A stretch of DNA of 64,000 nt. Source: Schistosoma mansoni (Eukaryota > Platyhelminthes > Trematoda > Strigeidida > Schistosomatidae). Position numbers and translations under genes: made by a program. The notes under the pieces are model-generated. The model had not been told where the DNA came from. It saw only the letters and a list, made by a program, of their open reading frames with translations, and ran no database searches. This document shows positions 45,458 through 56,800 of this stretch, in pieces. The DNA lies in NCBI RefSeq assembly GCF_000237925.1, contig NC_031498.1, positions 31,128,552 to 31,192,551 of the forward strand, given 5' to 3'. Each line of letters opens with the position of its first letter. Within the stretch, counting starts at the first letter, position 1.

Positions 45458-48400
45458 CTACGTGCAATATTCGTTAAGATGTTCTGGAAATCTTACTCGT
45501 CTTCCAGAACGCGTTGTTTTAGGTTTATCTATCGACGTTGACGAAGTATCAAGTTGTGTGTCGGTTGTTGTGTAGGGTACTACGAGTGTATTAGCTGTGT
45601 TGTTTGCTTGTATCGAAGGAAAATCGACGTAGCTAGGGTTTCCTTCTAAGTACGCTGCTTTGAGTCGATCGATACTGATGCTATCGTTCGTACCGTTCTT
45701 ATCGACTACATAGTACTTAGGTTCGCGTTGAAGAACTTTGAAGGGTCCTTCGTATGCTGATTCGAGAGGTCGTCGATGTGAGTCTCGACGAATGAAGACG
45801 TGTGTAATATGTCGTAATTCGGGTTGAACGAAAACATCAATTGATTGAGGTCGAGTGTGAGCAGGTTTAACTGAACGCATAGCGTTTGTAAGCCTACTCG
45901 TGTAAGAGTTTAGATCCATGTTCAATGAAGAAGTTGAAGGATCTACGAATTCTCCTGGGAGTCGGAGTGTCGTTCCGTAAACGAGTTGGGATGCCGTGTA
46001 TCCAATGTCAGCTTTCACTGCATTGCGGATACCTAGCAAGACGAGTGGAAGGGCGTCTGTCCACTGTGAAACGTTTGAAGCTGATAATGAAGCTTTTAGT
46101 TGTCGATGAAAACGTTCTACCAACCCGTTTGCTTGCGGGTGGTAGGCGGTCGTTCGGAAGCGCGTGATTCCTAATAGTGTGGTCAAACAACAGAAAAGTC
46201 CAGATTCAAACTGGCGTCCGCGGTCCGTAGTGATCGTTGAAGAGCACATGAAATTTGCCACCCATCGTTCGACGAAGGCGCGGGCCACTGTTTCAGCAGT
46301 AATGTCCTTAATCGGTACTGCTTCTGGCCATCGAGTAAAACGGTCTACGCATGTTAGGAGATATGAGTATCCATGCGAGTCGGGTAAGTGTCCTACCAAA
46401 TCTAGATGGACGTGGTCGAAACGAGCGTCAGGGGTTTTGAAAGAGCCTAAGGGACATTTGTTGTGTCTTATGACCTTAGATTTCTGACAGCTTACACAGG
46501 AGCGTGCCCACTCCCTCACGTCTTTATTCATGCCAGGCCAACAAAAGCGTTCGGCTATAAGTTTGACTGTTGCACGAGCACCTGGATGAGAAAGATTGTG
46601 CAACGTATTGAAGACGTTGCGTCGATAATGTTTTGGTACTATTGAACGATCCCTACCTGTAGATGTGTCACAGAGTAAGGTTTCCTTACCTTTCCCCATC
46701 TGCTTAGTACTTAGTTTAAGAGTTGTCGAGGATAACTCATGCTGAAGATCAGTGTCTTCTTTTTTGAAGCTGAGCGAGTTTAAGAAGGTCGATTCCTTGA
46801 AACTGTTCAAGGAACTTATTCGAGACAAAACGTCTGAGACATTGTTTGCTCCAGAAATGTGTTGTATGTCTGAAGTAAACTGCGAAATGAAGTCGAGTTG
46901 TCGAGACTCTCGCGGTGAGTACTTGTCTGAAGATGAACTTAAGGAGAAGGTAAGAGGTTTGTGATCGGTAAAAAGCGTGAATTCTCTTCCTTCGATGGAA
47001 TGTTGGAAATGCCGTACAGCACAATACATAGCTAGGAGTTCCCTACCGAACGTGCTGCACCTAGATTCCGCGTCTAGCAACCGTCTGGAGAAAAATCCTA
47101 AAGGTTGCCACGAGTTGTTAACCCATTGTTGTAAGACTCCTCCGATTGCTGAGTCGGATGCGTCTACGGCGATACTAATGGGCGCTTGAGTGTCCTGATG
47201 AGCAAGCAGGGTTGCTTTAGCGATGTGTTCCTTAACTGTGGAGAATGCTTTACGGGCTGTGTAGTCTAAACTAATTGATTTTGCATTTCCACGAAGCTGA
47301 TCGGTTAACGGTTTCATAAGGGATGCGCATTTGGGTATGAACCGTCTATAGAAACTTACAAGTCCGTTAAAAGTTCGTAAGCGCTTGATCGTGGTCGGTT
47401 TTGGGTAATCCAGAATGGCCGCCACTTTGCTTCTAAGGGGTCGGATGCCTTGAGCATCAATAGTGTGTCCTAATAAGTCTAAGGAGTTGGTTCCAATTTG
47501 GCATTTCTGAATGTTTACAGTAATGCCATGCATTTGGAGTCGATCAAAAACAATGTCCAGATGCTTGAGATGTGATTCTCTGTCCGGACTTGCTATTAGA
47601 CAGTCGTCAACATACGCATGTACGAAGTTGAGACCTCGAAAGACGTCGTCTATAAACCTTTGGAAGGTTTGAGCCGCATTTCTGAAACCAAAAGGCATTC
47701 GTAGAAATTCGTAGAGGCCGAAAGGAGTGATGATGGCGGTTTTCGGGATGTGGTCAGTTGCCATCGGGATTTGGTTATAAGCTTTAACCAAGTCGATTTT
47801 CGAAAAGACAGTTGTACCTTTCAAGGTAGCTGTAAAATCGTGAATATGAGGCAGCGGGTAACGATCGGGAATGGTTTTAGCATTCAGACCCTGATAATCA
47901 CCAGTTGGCCGCCAATCGTTGCTGTCCTTTTTAGGGACCATGTGCAATGGGGATGACCATGGACTATTTGATGGTCGAATTATACCTAAGTCTATCATAT
48001 GCTCGAATTCGTTTTTGGCTAACCTAAGTTTTTCGGGAGCGAGTCGTCGGGCTTTTGAGAATACAGGTGGTCCTGTAGTCGAGATGTGATGTGTAACATC
48101 GCTGGTTACACAAGGCAATTTCGATTGCGATTGGTGTATCCCGGGGTATTTGTCGAGTACTGATTGGTACAAGGGGTCTATGGTGTGCTTAATTGTGACT
48201 GGGGATAACCTGCAACCAGAACAAGGAGTTACGCAAACAGATAGCTTAGTGTTTCCGTCTATTAACCTTCGTGAGCGTGTGTCGATGAGTAGATTGTGGT
48301 GTTGTAGCAGGTCTATACCAATGATTGGCATAGAAACATCTGCAACAACGAAAATCCAGTGTATGGGTTTGCGTAGACCCACGTTAAGGTAAACGTACCT

Positions 48401-48538
48401 TTTACCAAATGTAGCGATTGGTTTTCCGTTTGCCGCCTGTAAACTTAAAACGGACTCGGGAAGTCTGTCGTCGGGATTAGCTGGAAGAATGCTAACTTCT
48501 GCGCCGGTGTCGACGAGGTAGCGAACTTTTGTAGTCAC
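45458..48538 (-). CDS. pol: Gypsy pol polyprotein (protease, RT, RNase H, integrase)
   Basis: 1026 codons open. In order: retroviral-type aspartic protease ([13 protein letters not shown] near the N-terminus), reverse transcriptase ([46 protein letters not shown]), RNase H ([24 protein letters not shown]), integrase zinc finger ([19 protein letters not shown] to CVSCQKSK) and core ([42 protein letters not shown]). This protease-RT-RNase H-integrase order is that of Gypsy (Metaviridae). Confidence 0.93.
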   Translation of the reverse strand: MTTKVRYLVDTGAEVSILPANPDDRLPESVLSLQAANGKPIATFGKRYVYLNVGLRKPIHWIFVVADVSMPIIGIDLLQHHNLLIDTRSRRLIDGNTKLSVCVTPCSGCRLSPVTIKHTIDPLYQSVLDKYPGIHQSQSKLPCVTSDVTHHISTTGPPVFSKARRLAPEKLRLAKNEFEHMIDLGIIRPSNSPWSSPLHMVPKKDSNDWRPTGDYQGLNAKTIPDRYPLPHIHDFTATLKGTTVFSKIDLVKAYNQIPMATDHIPKTAIITPFGLYEFLRMPFGFRNAAQTFQRFIDDVFRGLNFVHAYVDDCLIASPDRESHLKHLDIVFDRLQMHGITVNIQKCQIGTNSLDLLGHTIDAQGIRPLRSKVAAILDYPKPTTIKRLRTFNGLVSFYRRFIPKCASLMKPLTDQLRGNAKSISLDYTARKAFSTVKEHIAKATLLAHQDTQAPISIAVDASDSAIGGVLQQWVNNSWQPLGFFSRRLLDAESRCSTFGRELLAMYCAVRHFQHSIEGREFTLFTDHKPLTFSLSSSSDKYSPRESRQLDFISQFTSDIQHISGANNVSDVLSRISSLNSFKESTFLNSLSFKKEDTDLQHELSSTTLKLSTKQMGKGKETLLCDTSTGRDRSIVPKHYRRNVFNTLHNLSHPGARATVKLIAERFCWPGMNKDVREWARSCVSCQKSKVIRHNKCPLGSFKTPDARFDHVHLDLVGHLPDSHGYSYLLTCVDRFTRWPEAVPIKDITAETVARAFVERWVANFMCSSTITTDRGRQFESGLFCCLTTLLGITRFRTTAYHPQANGLVERFHRQLKASLSASNVSQWTDALPLVLLGIRNAVKADIGYTASQLVYGTTLRLPGEFVDPSTSSLNMDLNSYTSRLTNAMRSVKPAHTRPQSIDVFVQPELRHITHVFIRRDSHRRPLESAYEGPFKVLQREPKYYVVDKNGTNDSISIDRLKAAYLEGNPSYVDFPSIQANNTANTLVVPYTTTDTQLDTSSTSIDKPKTTRSGRRVRFPEHLNEYCT

Positions 48539-48628
48539 ATCTGTGACGTATAACAGACGGCTGTGTTCGCCGGCTACGGTTGCCGTTAACGCGTGCCGGC
48601 TGGGAAGTTTCCCGAACTGTTTTTCGTG

Positions 48629-49189
48629 TCACTCAATTTCGGGGTCGGATAATTGCAGGGTTTCCTGCAATTTCTGGTTATGATACCAGCACCAGTCGGG
48701 ATTATCTGTCTCTCGTGGTCGAGAGCCAGATCGCCTACGTGAGACACTTCTACGCGGGGTTTTCGACCGACCACGGTCATTACGAACTCTAAGATATCGT
48801 GTAAGTGTGTGACATAGTTCGGTGATGTCGTTGGGGGTCGTTTGAGGTTCTTTGACTGAAAAAACCTGGGCCTTAGAAGATTTAGTGATTTCTAAGATTC
48901 GGTCGGCAGATGCAGCCAGCTCGTCTATGGCGTTGTTTTGAAACGAGACGAGCACTGCCTGCACCTGATGAGGAAGTTTAGACAAGAAAAGTTGTCTGAA
49001 TAGGCCATCATCGAAAGTTCGTTGGCCGATAACCTCTCTCATTCTTAGCAACATGTCTGTCGCAGAACCATGTTGCAAGTCGATGTTATGGAGGAGTTGG
49101 TCTAACCGTTGTCGGTCGGTTAGGTCTCCGCGTTTGAGAATCGAACATTTGAGAGTTTCGTAAGGTTCGGGAACATCACTAGTAAACAT
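48629..49189 (-). CDS. gag: Gypsy gag-region frame
   Basis: 186 codons just upstream of pol. It contains a retrotransposon gag core-like stretch (LLRMREVIGQ, LFLSKLPHQVQAVL) and a basic Arg/Ser-rich segment after it. Part of the element at 44673-50610. Confidence 0.7.
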   Translation of the reverse strand: MFTSDVPEPYETLKCSILKRGDLTDRQRLDQLLHNIDLQHGSATDMLLRMREVIGQRTFDDGLFRQLFLSKLPHQVQAVLVSFQNNAIDELAASADRILEITKSSKAQVFSVKEPQTTPNDITELCHTLTRYLRVRNDRGRSKTPRRSVSRRRSGSRPRETDNPDWCWYHNQKLQETLQLSDPEIE

Positions 49190-49560
49190 ACTAGGTGTTA
49201 CGTACCTGTTAAACTAGCGCGGTAACGCCTTAACTACCGCGAGGAAACGTGTGCGCGAGTCCGTGATTCCGTGCATGCAAAAATCAGCTTCTGCGTAGCA
49301 GAACCAGGACTCGATATTGTCGGGCCAAAATGGCGTTAACTGAATCGAAATAGGGGGAATAGACTTTAACTTAGAAAACCTTGGGTGAGTGTTCCGTCAT
49401 AGTAATATAGATAACGAAAAATGTCTAATTAAAATATATCCGGGAAAAAAATTCGCGAAAAAAACAGTATATCACGATATGTAAACTTCAAGTAAAGAAT
49501 AACAATGAATAATAATATTCCGAAATGGAACAGACTCACAGTATATTGGCTTTATGTACC

Positions 49561-49580
49561 AGATCACGTTAGACTCACCA
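49561..49580 (-). other. Primer-binding site, tRNA-Trp-like
   Basis: On - the sequence just inside the 5' LTR reads TGGTGAGTCTAACGTGATCT. The start TGGTGA and the end ACGTGATC match the complement of a eukaryotic tRNA-Trp 3' end as I recall it. This primer is typical of the CsRn1 clade. Confidence 0.65.
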
Positions 49581-49581
49581 A

Positions 49582-50610
49582 TGAGGATACAACGGATATT
49601 CTAGTTTTGCAACTAGCAACCAGTAGTATCTTCTATAATCGTTCGTTCCCAGTCGAATAGAAACCAGAAGTCAGACGAGGAGAGACAGGAAAGATATTAG
49701 TTACCACTATACCATTAATGGTACATCTCTGCCACGCGTTCATGCGCATAAAGACTTAGGAGTAATTATAAGTCACGACTTAAAAACTACAACGCACTGC
49801 AGTGCGGTTGCTTCCAAAGGCTATCGCGCGCTATGGTCGCTTCGCAGAGCATTTAAATGCTTTGACGAGGATATTTTTCGAATTTTATATCCCACCTATG
49901 TAAGGCCACACTTAGAATACTGTATCCAAGCAGCTAGCCCTTGTTTGATAAAGGATACTAAATCGCTTGAGCGTGTCCAGCGTGTAGGGACAAAATTAGT
50001 AAAGGGTCTTTCCAAACTCCCTTACGATGAGCGTTTAAAACGTCTAAATCTTTTCCCCTTATCTTATCGTAGGACGCGAGGTGACCTTATACTGGCATTT
50101 CGTATCTTTAATTATGATCTGGGTGTTAATATGTCTTACCTTTTTGCTCCCTCCAGCACTAATAATCTCCGGGGTCATAGCAAGAAGGTTCTGAAACCGC
50201 GATCTAATAAATTAAAGGTGGGGTCCCGTTTTTCTCATCGAGTGGTCAATGACTGGAACGCTTTACCAGAACAAGTGGTATCAGCACCATCAGTGAACAT
50301 TTTCAAAAAGAAGCTGGACCTTCACTGGAAGGAAATCTGTCAGGATTAACACAGGTTCATCAACCTACTATCCTTATTACTGAAGACTGAAGACTGATAT
50401 ATTTGATTCGTTACCAATATATCGAGAGACTTCGTTCTTAACTGGCTATTGTAACGTAGGAGCTGTGTCCCACGCCGTGTTGCAACGTGATCTGGTGCGG
50501 ATGCATGACCGAAAGCCTTCAGCTAAACAAGTCCACTTAAACAACGTGGTCAGCATCCAATGTCGAACACTTAATGAGCTATTGATTTTGGGGAATTATT
50601 TACAGCTACA
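49582..50610 (-). repeat. Gypsy 5' LTR, interrupted by a CR1 fragment
   Basis: LTR parts 49582-49697 and 50396-50610 correspond to the left LTR. The 698 bp between them are a CR1 3' end. Confidence 0.9.
49698..50395 (+). mobile_element. CR1-clade LINE 3' end inserted in the Gypsy LTR
   Basis: A 5'-truncated insertion of 698 bp. It encodes the RT C-terminus (HKDLGVIISHDLKTTTHCSA, VRPHLEYCIQAASP, LERVQRVGTKLVKGL, NDWNALPEQVVSA) to a stop at 50347-50349, with a fully open frame from 49945. It ends in short repeats of ACTGAAG, the microsatellite-type tail of CR1 elements. A possible GATAT target duplication flanks it (49693-49697 and 50396-50400). Confidence 0.88.
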
Positions 50611-51330
50611 GTACGCTAACTGTGACAAAAACACCTTTCAAACAAACCTTGCACTGGTAACATTGAAGCGCATTTTTGGGCAGTTTGACGGTAGAACTTT
50701 CCACATAATCTTCAACAGTTTTATTCGTCCCCATTTAGAGTACGGGAATATAGTATTTCCTCCCTCTCTCCAAAAGGATAGGGACACTCTGGAACGTATC
50801 CAACGTCAGGCCACGAAATCAGTTCGGGGACTCAAATTCAAACGTTATGAATAGCGCCTCCGATCACTTTACCATTACCCGTTAGAGTATAGGGGTCTTA
50901 GAGATGACCTTCTTATGACTTACAGTGTCTTTAACACTTCTGGTGACTCCCTTAAACATCTACTTAAGCCTAGTCACAATACTAATCTAAGGGGTAACAA
51001 TCAGAAACTGGAGACCCAACATAACAGAACAGATTGTAGACACAACTTCTACTCCGTAACAGTTGTTAAATGATGGAATTCGCTGCTGAGTGAGCTAATC
51101 CAAGCGACTTCACAGGAGTCCTTTAAGAGGAAACTTGACCTATTCTTAAGGACTAAGGATAATATATTATTATGATTTACCAATTTTTTTCCTCTATTAT
51201 CGTTATTATACCAGGGTTCTTGCTTGGAGGTAATGGTGATTCACTGCTACTAGACACGGAACCTCGTTAAGCGAAAGCTTCTTCTATTCCGTTCACAACC
51301 ATTTGAACCATTTTGAAGCATTTGGATATT
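50611..51330 (+). mobile_element. CR1 LINE, 3' part after the Gypsy insertion
   Basis: Continues the element at 40237-44672: a TSD GTAC, then ANCDKNTFQTNLALVTLKRI, FIRPHLEYGNIVFPPSLQKD, LERIQRQATKSVRGLKF. A stop at 50852-50854 and later frame changes precede the C-terminal SFKRKLDLFLRTKDN-like end near 51170. The right boundary is uncertain, somewhere in 51180-51330. Confidence 0.82.
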
Positions 51331-51741
51331 GGAGTTTGTTTTACGTTTCTAAATGGAGTAGATGTCCATTAGGCGCCACGACTTATGTTGCTTTTCTGAG
51401 TGTAAGTAGTCCTACGTAATCAGTAATAAACAGCAGTGAGTAATAATGAAAATTTCTAGACCAGATTTATTTAAACTGTCACCTTGTTTTAAGCACAAGA
51501 ACCATCTACTACCTTTTAAAAAACCTTTGCTAGCGAATAATTATTCGCTATATTTAAGCGAAAAATAGACAATTGAGCGACATTTGGAATGCAAAGCGAT
51601 ATAAAGGAGGGAAAATTGGCATTGTTTCCTTCGGACAGTCGAAAAAGCAGATATTTCGGCACGTTCCCTCTTTATTTCCCCTTTGTTCGCCTTTATTTCC
51701 TTGATATTGGTTGTTTGAGAATACATCACAGAATACTATTC

Positions 51742-51784
<43 letters not shown>

Positions 51785-51830
51785 CTTTGTAGATACCTTT
51801 GTAATATCATTGCTGCTCTCTCGACGTGGT
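51331..51830. other. Spacer with perfect palindrome and (AT)n
   Basis: Contains a perfect 20-bp palindrome TAGCGAATAATTATTCGCTA (51531-51550) and a TA microsatellite at 51744-51779. No gene seen. Confidence 0.6.
51744..51779. repeat. (TA)n microsatellite
   Basis: About 17 uninterrupted TA units. Likely length-variable. Confidence 0.95.
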
Positions 51831-52410
51831 CAAGCTCACCTGTCGTGATGAACCAATCAGGTCATACTGGCTGTAACAATCGGTACTCAAGGTCCTACCA
51901 TGTTAGCCAGGCTGGCCGCAGAACGGTAACACTAAAGGCAGCAAACCCAAGGTCGAATGATGAAGTCGTACTCCTAACTGTAGAGGGGTATGACGGCAGT
52001 AAGGTGTTTCTCTCGGAAAACCAGTATCTGCAGCGATGCTGCTTTCTCACAAAGGAAGGATGTGGTTAGAAAAGGTCGACCTTACAAATGCACAGCTCGC
52101 CATTTTCCACGATCACTAAGGTCTCAACAAGTACGGAGCTACCATGGAATTCCGTCTCCAGTGGTAAGGTCTTTTGAAGTGCAGAGCTAAATCGTCGAAA
52201 ACTTCCCGTAAACAGTCTGCGCGCGATCGTCCTCAAGCAGTTGTCTTTTGGGCTCTGCGGTCACTATCAGGTCTCTAGGATCACCACTATTTCAGCTTCC
52301 TTTTCAGATCCCTCAAGAAGAAATATCTTTCCATAGTGTGGGCAGCTGGGGAGTGACAATCACTCCCATACTTCTATCAGAACCTGAGATCATTTTGTTG
52401 ACCACCGAAT
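51831..52410 (+). mobile_element. RTE family 1 5'-UTR fragment
   Basis: Nearly identical to the reverse complement of 55640-56237. It carries only the 5' UTR of the element, from CGTGGTCAAGCTCACC to about ATCATTTTGTTGAC, with no endonuclease or RT. The homology ends before any coding part. Confidence 0.8.
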
Positions 52411-53865
52411 CCTTCTCTTGGTCAATGGTCAGACCAGTCCATGAACTTATATCACTCGTTGGAAATTGTTTCTAGCCCTTTTTCCGATTTAATTTTACAC
52501 CAGCCAGCATTACTGTTGTGGTAGCTGGCTAAACCCAAGTAATGTCTTAATCTCAGTCTATGAAGATCTGCAGATTAATTAATAGGTTGACTATCTTTCC
52601 TCAGTACCTCTTACATCGGCTTGGAGTTACTTTGAGAGTTAGTGATACTAGCTAGCTCATACAGATGTAGATGAGAATAAACCCGAACACACGTGACTGA
52701 ACTGAACCAAAGTAGGTAGGAAATGGGACTTCAACAATTTAGAATCTGAAATGCTAGTCCAGGACTACTACTTATTCTGTTTAAAGGCCGGAACAAATTA
52801 TAAGCCTTTGTCGTTTCTTAACAATATTTAGATAGTATCTGTGGGTATAAACGTTGCATAATGTAATTTAAAGTTAGCCACTCCCAATTTTTATCTGTTC
52901 CTTCCAAAATATGTTGCCTGGAGTTAATTTCACCAGTACTGATATTGATACTTGTACTTACTTGCCATCTACCTAGTTAGTTTTTCACTGTTTTGATGTG
53001 AAACACACCAAGCAGGCCCTAATTCCTATCTATCTTAGCTGTTTTACTCGGTATTTGTTTACACTGTTACTCATTGACGAAAATAATTATGATGGGGCTT
53101 GGCACAGTAATGGCCCTTAAAAATATTACAGATTTGTTATTCTCATAGTCTTCAGACTGATAATTGTCTTCTATTTTCATAAAATGGATTGGATGTAATA
53201 TCGGGCCGAATCAGTTACCAAACCTATCTTATTCCATATTTTGTCTAGCCAGGTCTTCCTCAAATATCTCGTTTAATTATCATCCTCTAGACTATCTAGG
53301 TGTGATTTCAGTTTTTTAAAAATCATTGTTTCAGACATACTCAAACCAAAAAATGATTCAAAAATACCCCAGTGGTCAGAAAAAATCTGCTTCACTTCAT
53401 CAGTCTTTTTATGCTTATATTTTCTGCCTTTACTAGTGTTATTTATGTTCGCCCATTATTGATTTTCTTTGTGCTCATGTTAGGGATAACAATTTTTGCT
53501 AACAAAAGTTGTACCTGTCTTAAGTTATTTCTCATTTTCTAAAAATTAAGATCTCCGGTTGACATAAAAGTTTATAGTAAGCTTGACAATGCGTTTAGTC
53601 TCTAGTGGAATGCTTATTATGTTCTTATATAACGCGGAACGAATATCACTTAGTGTAACCGCTTCAAATAATAGCGCTTCATAAACTCACATGTCTTTCA
53701 GTAGCAGATACTGCCACAAAATCTTACGATTGGCGTGGTCAAATGGATCATTTAAGTAGAAAGTTTATCCACCCACTTTTGCTTAACTCAATTTTTTGTC
53801 TTTTGCTTCTAGTACAATCGGTGAATTTTCATAAATATACCCAGTTTCTTTGTTTTCATCCACAG
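52411..53865. other. Upstream region of the SPOP-type gene
   Basis: 1.45 kb of AT-rich DNA with no recognised repeat or ORF. It probably contains the promoter and a 5' UTR exon or trans-splice site, since an acceptor (CATCCACAG) precedes the first coding exon at 53866. Confidence 0.45.
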
Positions 53866-53873
53866 TTAGTTCC

Positions 53874-56800
53874 ATGGACGCTTTAAGAGCTACATTGGAT
53901 AGTACTGATGGTCAAGTGGCTACTGTTAGTCGAACTAGCTCACCACCTCCTTCGGATCTTCTCAGTCCTCCTCCCGTTGTTGCTGAATATTGGTGTCATA
54001 CACAAGTAACTCATTTCCCCATACCATTCTCTATACTTCTGAAAGGTGCGTGTAACGAAGATGAAATACGTTTGGACGATAAGCAATTTTAGCTTTTGTC
54101 GCGAAGAGATGGGAGAGGTTGTAAAGAGCTCATTTTTTTCCTGTGGCCCTAATGATAAGTTAAAATGGTTAGTTTACAGCATTATTTTTATAATATTTGT
54201 GTGTTTTCTCTACTTATCAAGGTGTCTTAGAATAAACCCAAAGGGCTTAGATGAAGAAAGCAGAGAATATTTATCACTGTATCTTTTACTGGTTAATTGT
54301 GGGACTAAAAGCGAGGCCAGAGCAAAGTTTAAATTTTCTATCCTGAATGCAAAGCGCGAGGAAACAAAAGCAATGGGTTTGTATTAATAGTAACGCCTTC
54401 TAATTTCCTCCATCTTATCTAAAGAAAGTCAACGCGCTTATAGGTTTGTGCAAGGCAAAGATTGGGGATTCAAGAAGTTTATTCGTCGAGATGTGCTAAT
54501 GGATGAGGCCAACGGTCTTTTACCAAATGATCGCTTGACGATTTTATGTGAGGTATGAAGATCATTCTCTTTTTATCGTTTCAGTATCGATTTTATCTGT
54601 CCTGATTCTTATTAATTTTGCTGGTACCTTTAACTTCTAAGCAGAACGTTGCACGCTTAAACACCACTCCAACAACATGGGTTTAAAAAGTTATGATGTA
54701 TCATTAACCCTTACACAAGCGATGCGACTCACCGTGTAGTACATAATCTTGTACTTGGTAAATGACATTAATTATTATTAACTTAAGTGTCTCTGACTGT
54801 ATTCGTATTTATGCCGATCATGCTGGTTTGTCTACGGTATACCGTGCCCGACTGTAGCTGTTACCTTGATGTGGTGGTCAGGCTTGCCTATCGTGAAGAA
54901 CCAGTCAGGTCATACTGGCTGTAACAATCGGTACTCAAGGTCCTACCATGTTAGCCAGGCTGGCCGCAGAACGGTAACACTAAAGGCAGCAAACCCAAGG
55001 TCGAATGATGAAGTCGTACTCCTAACTGTAGAGGGGTATGACGGCAGTAAGGTGTTTCTCTCGGAAAACCAGTATCTGCAGCGATGCTGCTTTCTCACAA
55101 AGGAAGGATGTGGTTAGAAAAGGTCGACCTTACAAATGCACAGCTCGCCATTTTCCACGATCACTAAGGTCTCAACAAGTACGGAGCTACCACCAATAGT
55201 CGGACAGCGCACTTGGGATCCAGTCTAGGAGAGCCTGTTCTGCTTTAGAACTTGGTACTATACCTACACCAGCGAGACCACAGGAAGTAGCAGTAAGATC
55301 TCCAGATACTCGAATTGTAAATCGTGCCGGTCCTTTATTTTGACAATACGAGGTCAAATTAATGGTTTTGCTTGGGTTCTTTAAGCGCGTCTCGGTGATG
55401 CAGCATACATCGATAGTGAGAGATTCTAGAGTCCTAGCCAAAGAAGCCTGTTGTTCTATCGGATACAAGATTCAAACATTAAGTGCTCCAACATGTGGTT
55501 TAGAGCGTGGTTTCAGAAGACCAAGATTACAGCATCAAGTGAACTCAAATCATAAGCATTGGTGGAGCGTGATGATTAAGATATATGAAAAGGGTTCGTC
55601 GTGGGGATGGAAGAATTATTAAAAGGTGAGAGATTCTATCGTCAACAAAATGATCTCAGGTTCTGATAGAAGTATGGGAGTGATTGTCACTCCCCAGCTG
55701 CCCACACTATGGAAAGATATTTCTTCTTGAGGGATCTGAAAAGGAAGCTGAAATAGTGGTGATCCTAGAGACCTGATAGTGACCGCAGAGCCCAAAAGAC
55801 AACTGCTTGAGGACGATCGCGCGCAGACTGTTTACGGGAAGTTTTCGACGATTTAGCTCTGCACTTCAAAAGACCTTACCACTGGAGACGGAATTCCATG
55901 GTAGCTCCGTACTTGTTGAGACCTTAGTGATCGTGGAAAATGGCGAGCTGTGCATTTGTAAGGTCGACCTTTTCTAACCACATCCTTCCTTTGTGAGAAA
56001 GCAGCATCGCTGCAGATACTGGTTTTCCGAGAGAAACACCTTACTGCCGTCATACCCCTCTACAGTTAGGAGTACGACTTCATCATTCGACCTTGGGTTT
56101 GCTGCCTTTAGTGTTACCGTTCTGCGGCCAGCCTGGCTAACATGGTAGGACCTTGAGTACCGATTGTTACAGCCAGTATGACCTGACTGGTTCTTCACGA
56201 TAGGCAAGCCTGACCACCACATCAAGGTAACAGCTACGGTCGGAACACATCACTAGTTTGAACGTTTAAGTTTTATCACTCAATTTGCAAGCACTAACTG
56301 TGGTTATCATGATGACCCCAACCAAGTAGTCACCATCTATCGTCATGGTTAAGATCAGTAGTCAACATGTCTAAAAGGTGATGCGATTTCTTGGTTTGGC
56401 TGCTCCTACCGTCCAACTTACTTTTAAATCACTAAATATCCCCTCCGAGAAGAGGTTGCTAGGCTTATGAAACATATATCCTAACCCATCACCTTTAAAA
56501 TCTACAATGTTAGACGATCTGGTTTAATAGAATATAAATAAAAAACTATTTCGTCGCAGAAACATTAACAGTTCATCTCAAACCTGGTCTATGTGCTACA
56601 AAATGACATGCTCATTCTTTTTTTACTCTTATCTTGAAAATCCCTCCCAATTTTATACATTGATAACTACTCATTCCTTCATATTTTATGTTCATGAAAC
56701 GAACGGTTCTTGTTCATACTTCTCATCTCTGATCTATTTTCAGCTCACTGTTTCTCGTTGCCCTATAAGCTATTTTGTATCTTTTGTTTGATATTTCAAA

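Larger units (their letters stand above)
44673..50610 (-). mobile_element. Gypsy LTR retrotransposon, CsRn1/Boudicca-like, inserted in a CR1 LINE
   Basis: An element on - flanked by a 4-bp target duplication GTAC (44669-44672 and 50611-50614). LTRs of about 326 bp begin and end TG...CA and differ at about one base, so the insertion is young. A primer site like that of tRNA-Trp, the 4-bp target duplication and the LTR size all fit the CsRn1 clade; Boudicca is the schistosome member I recall with a 328-bp LTR. The pol frame looks whole. The right LTR carries a later CR1 insertion (49698-50395). I treat it as a fossil copy and do not judge activity. Confidence 0.9.

Noticed and set aside
54847-56237. 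Twin-priming inversion as the origin of the SPOP intron hairpin
   Set aside because: In twin priming the inverted part and the direct part cover different segments; here both arms cover the same 5' UTR segment.
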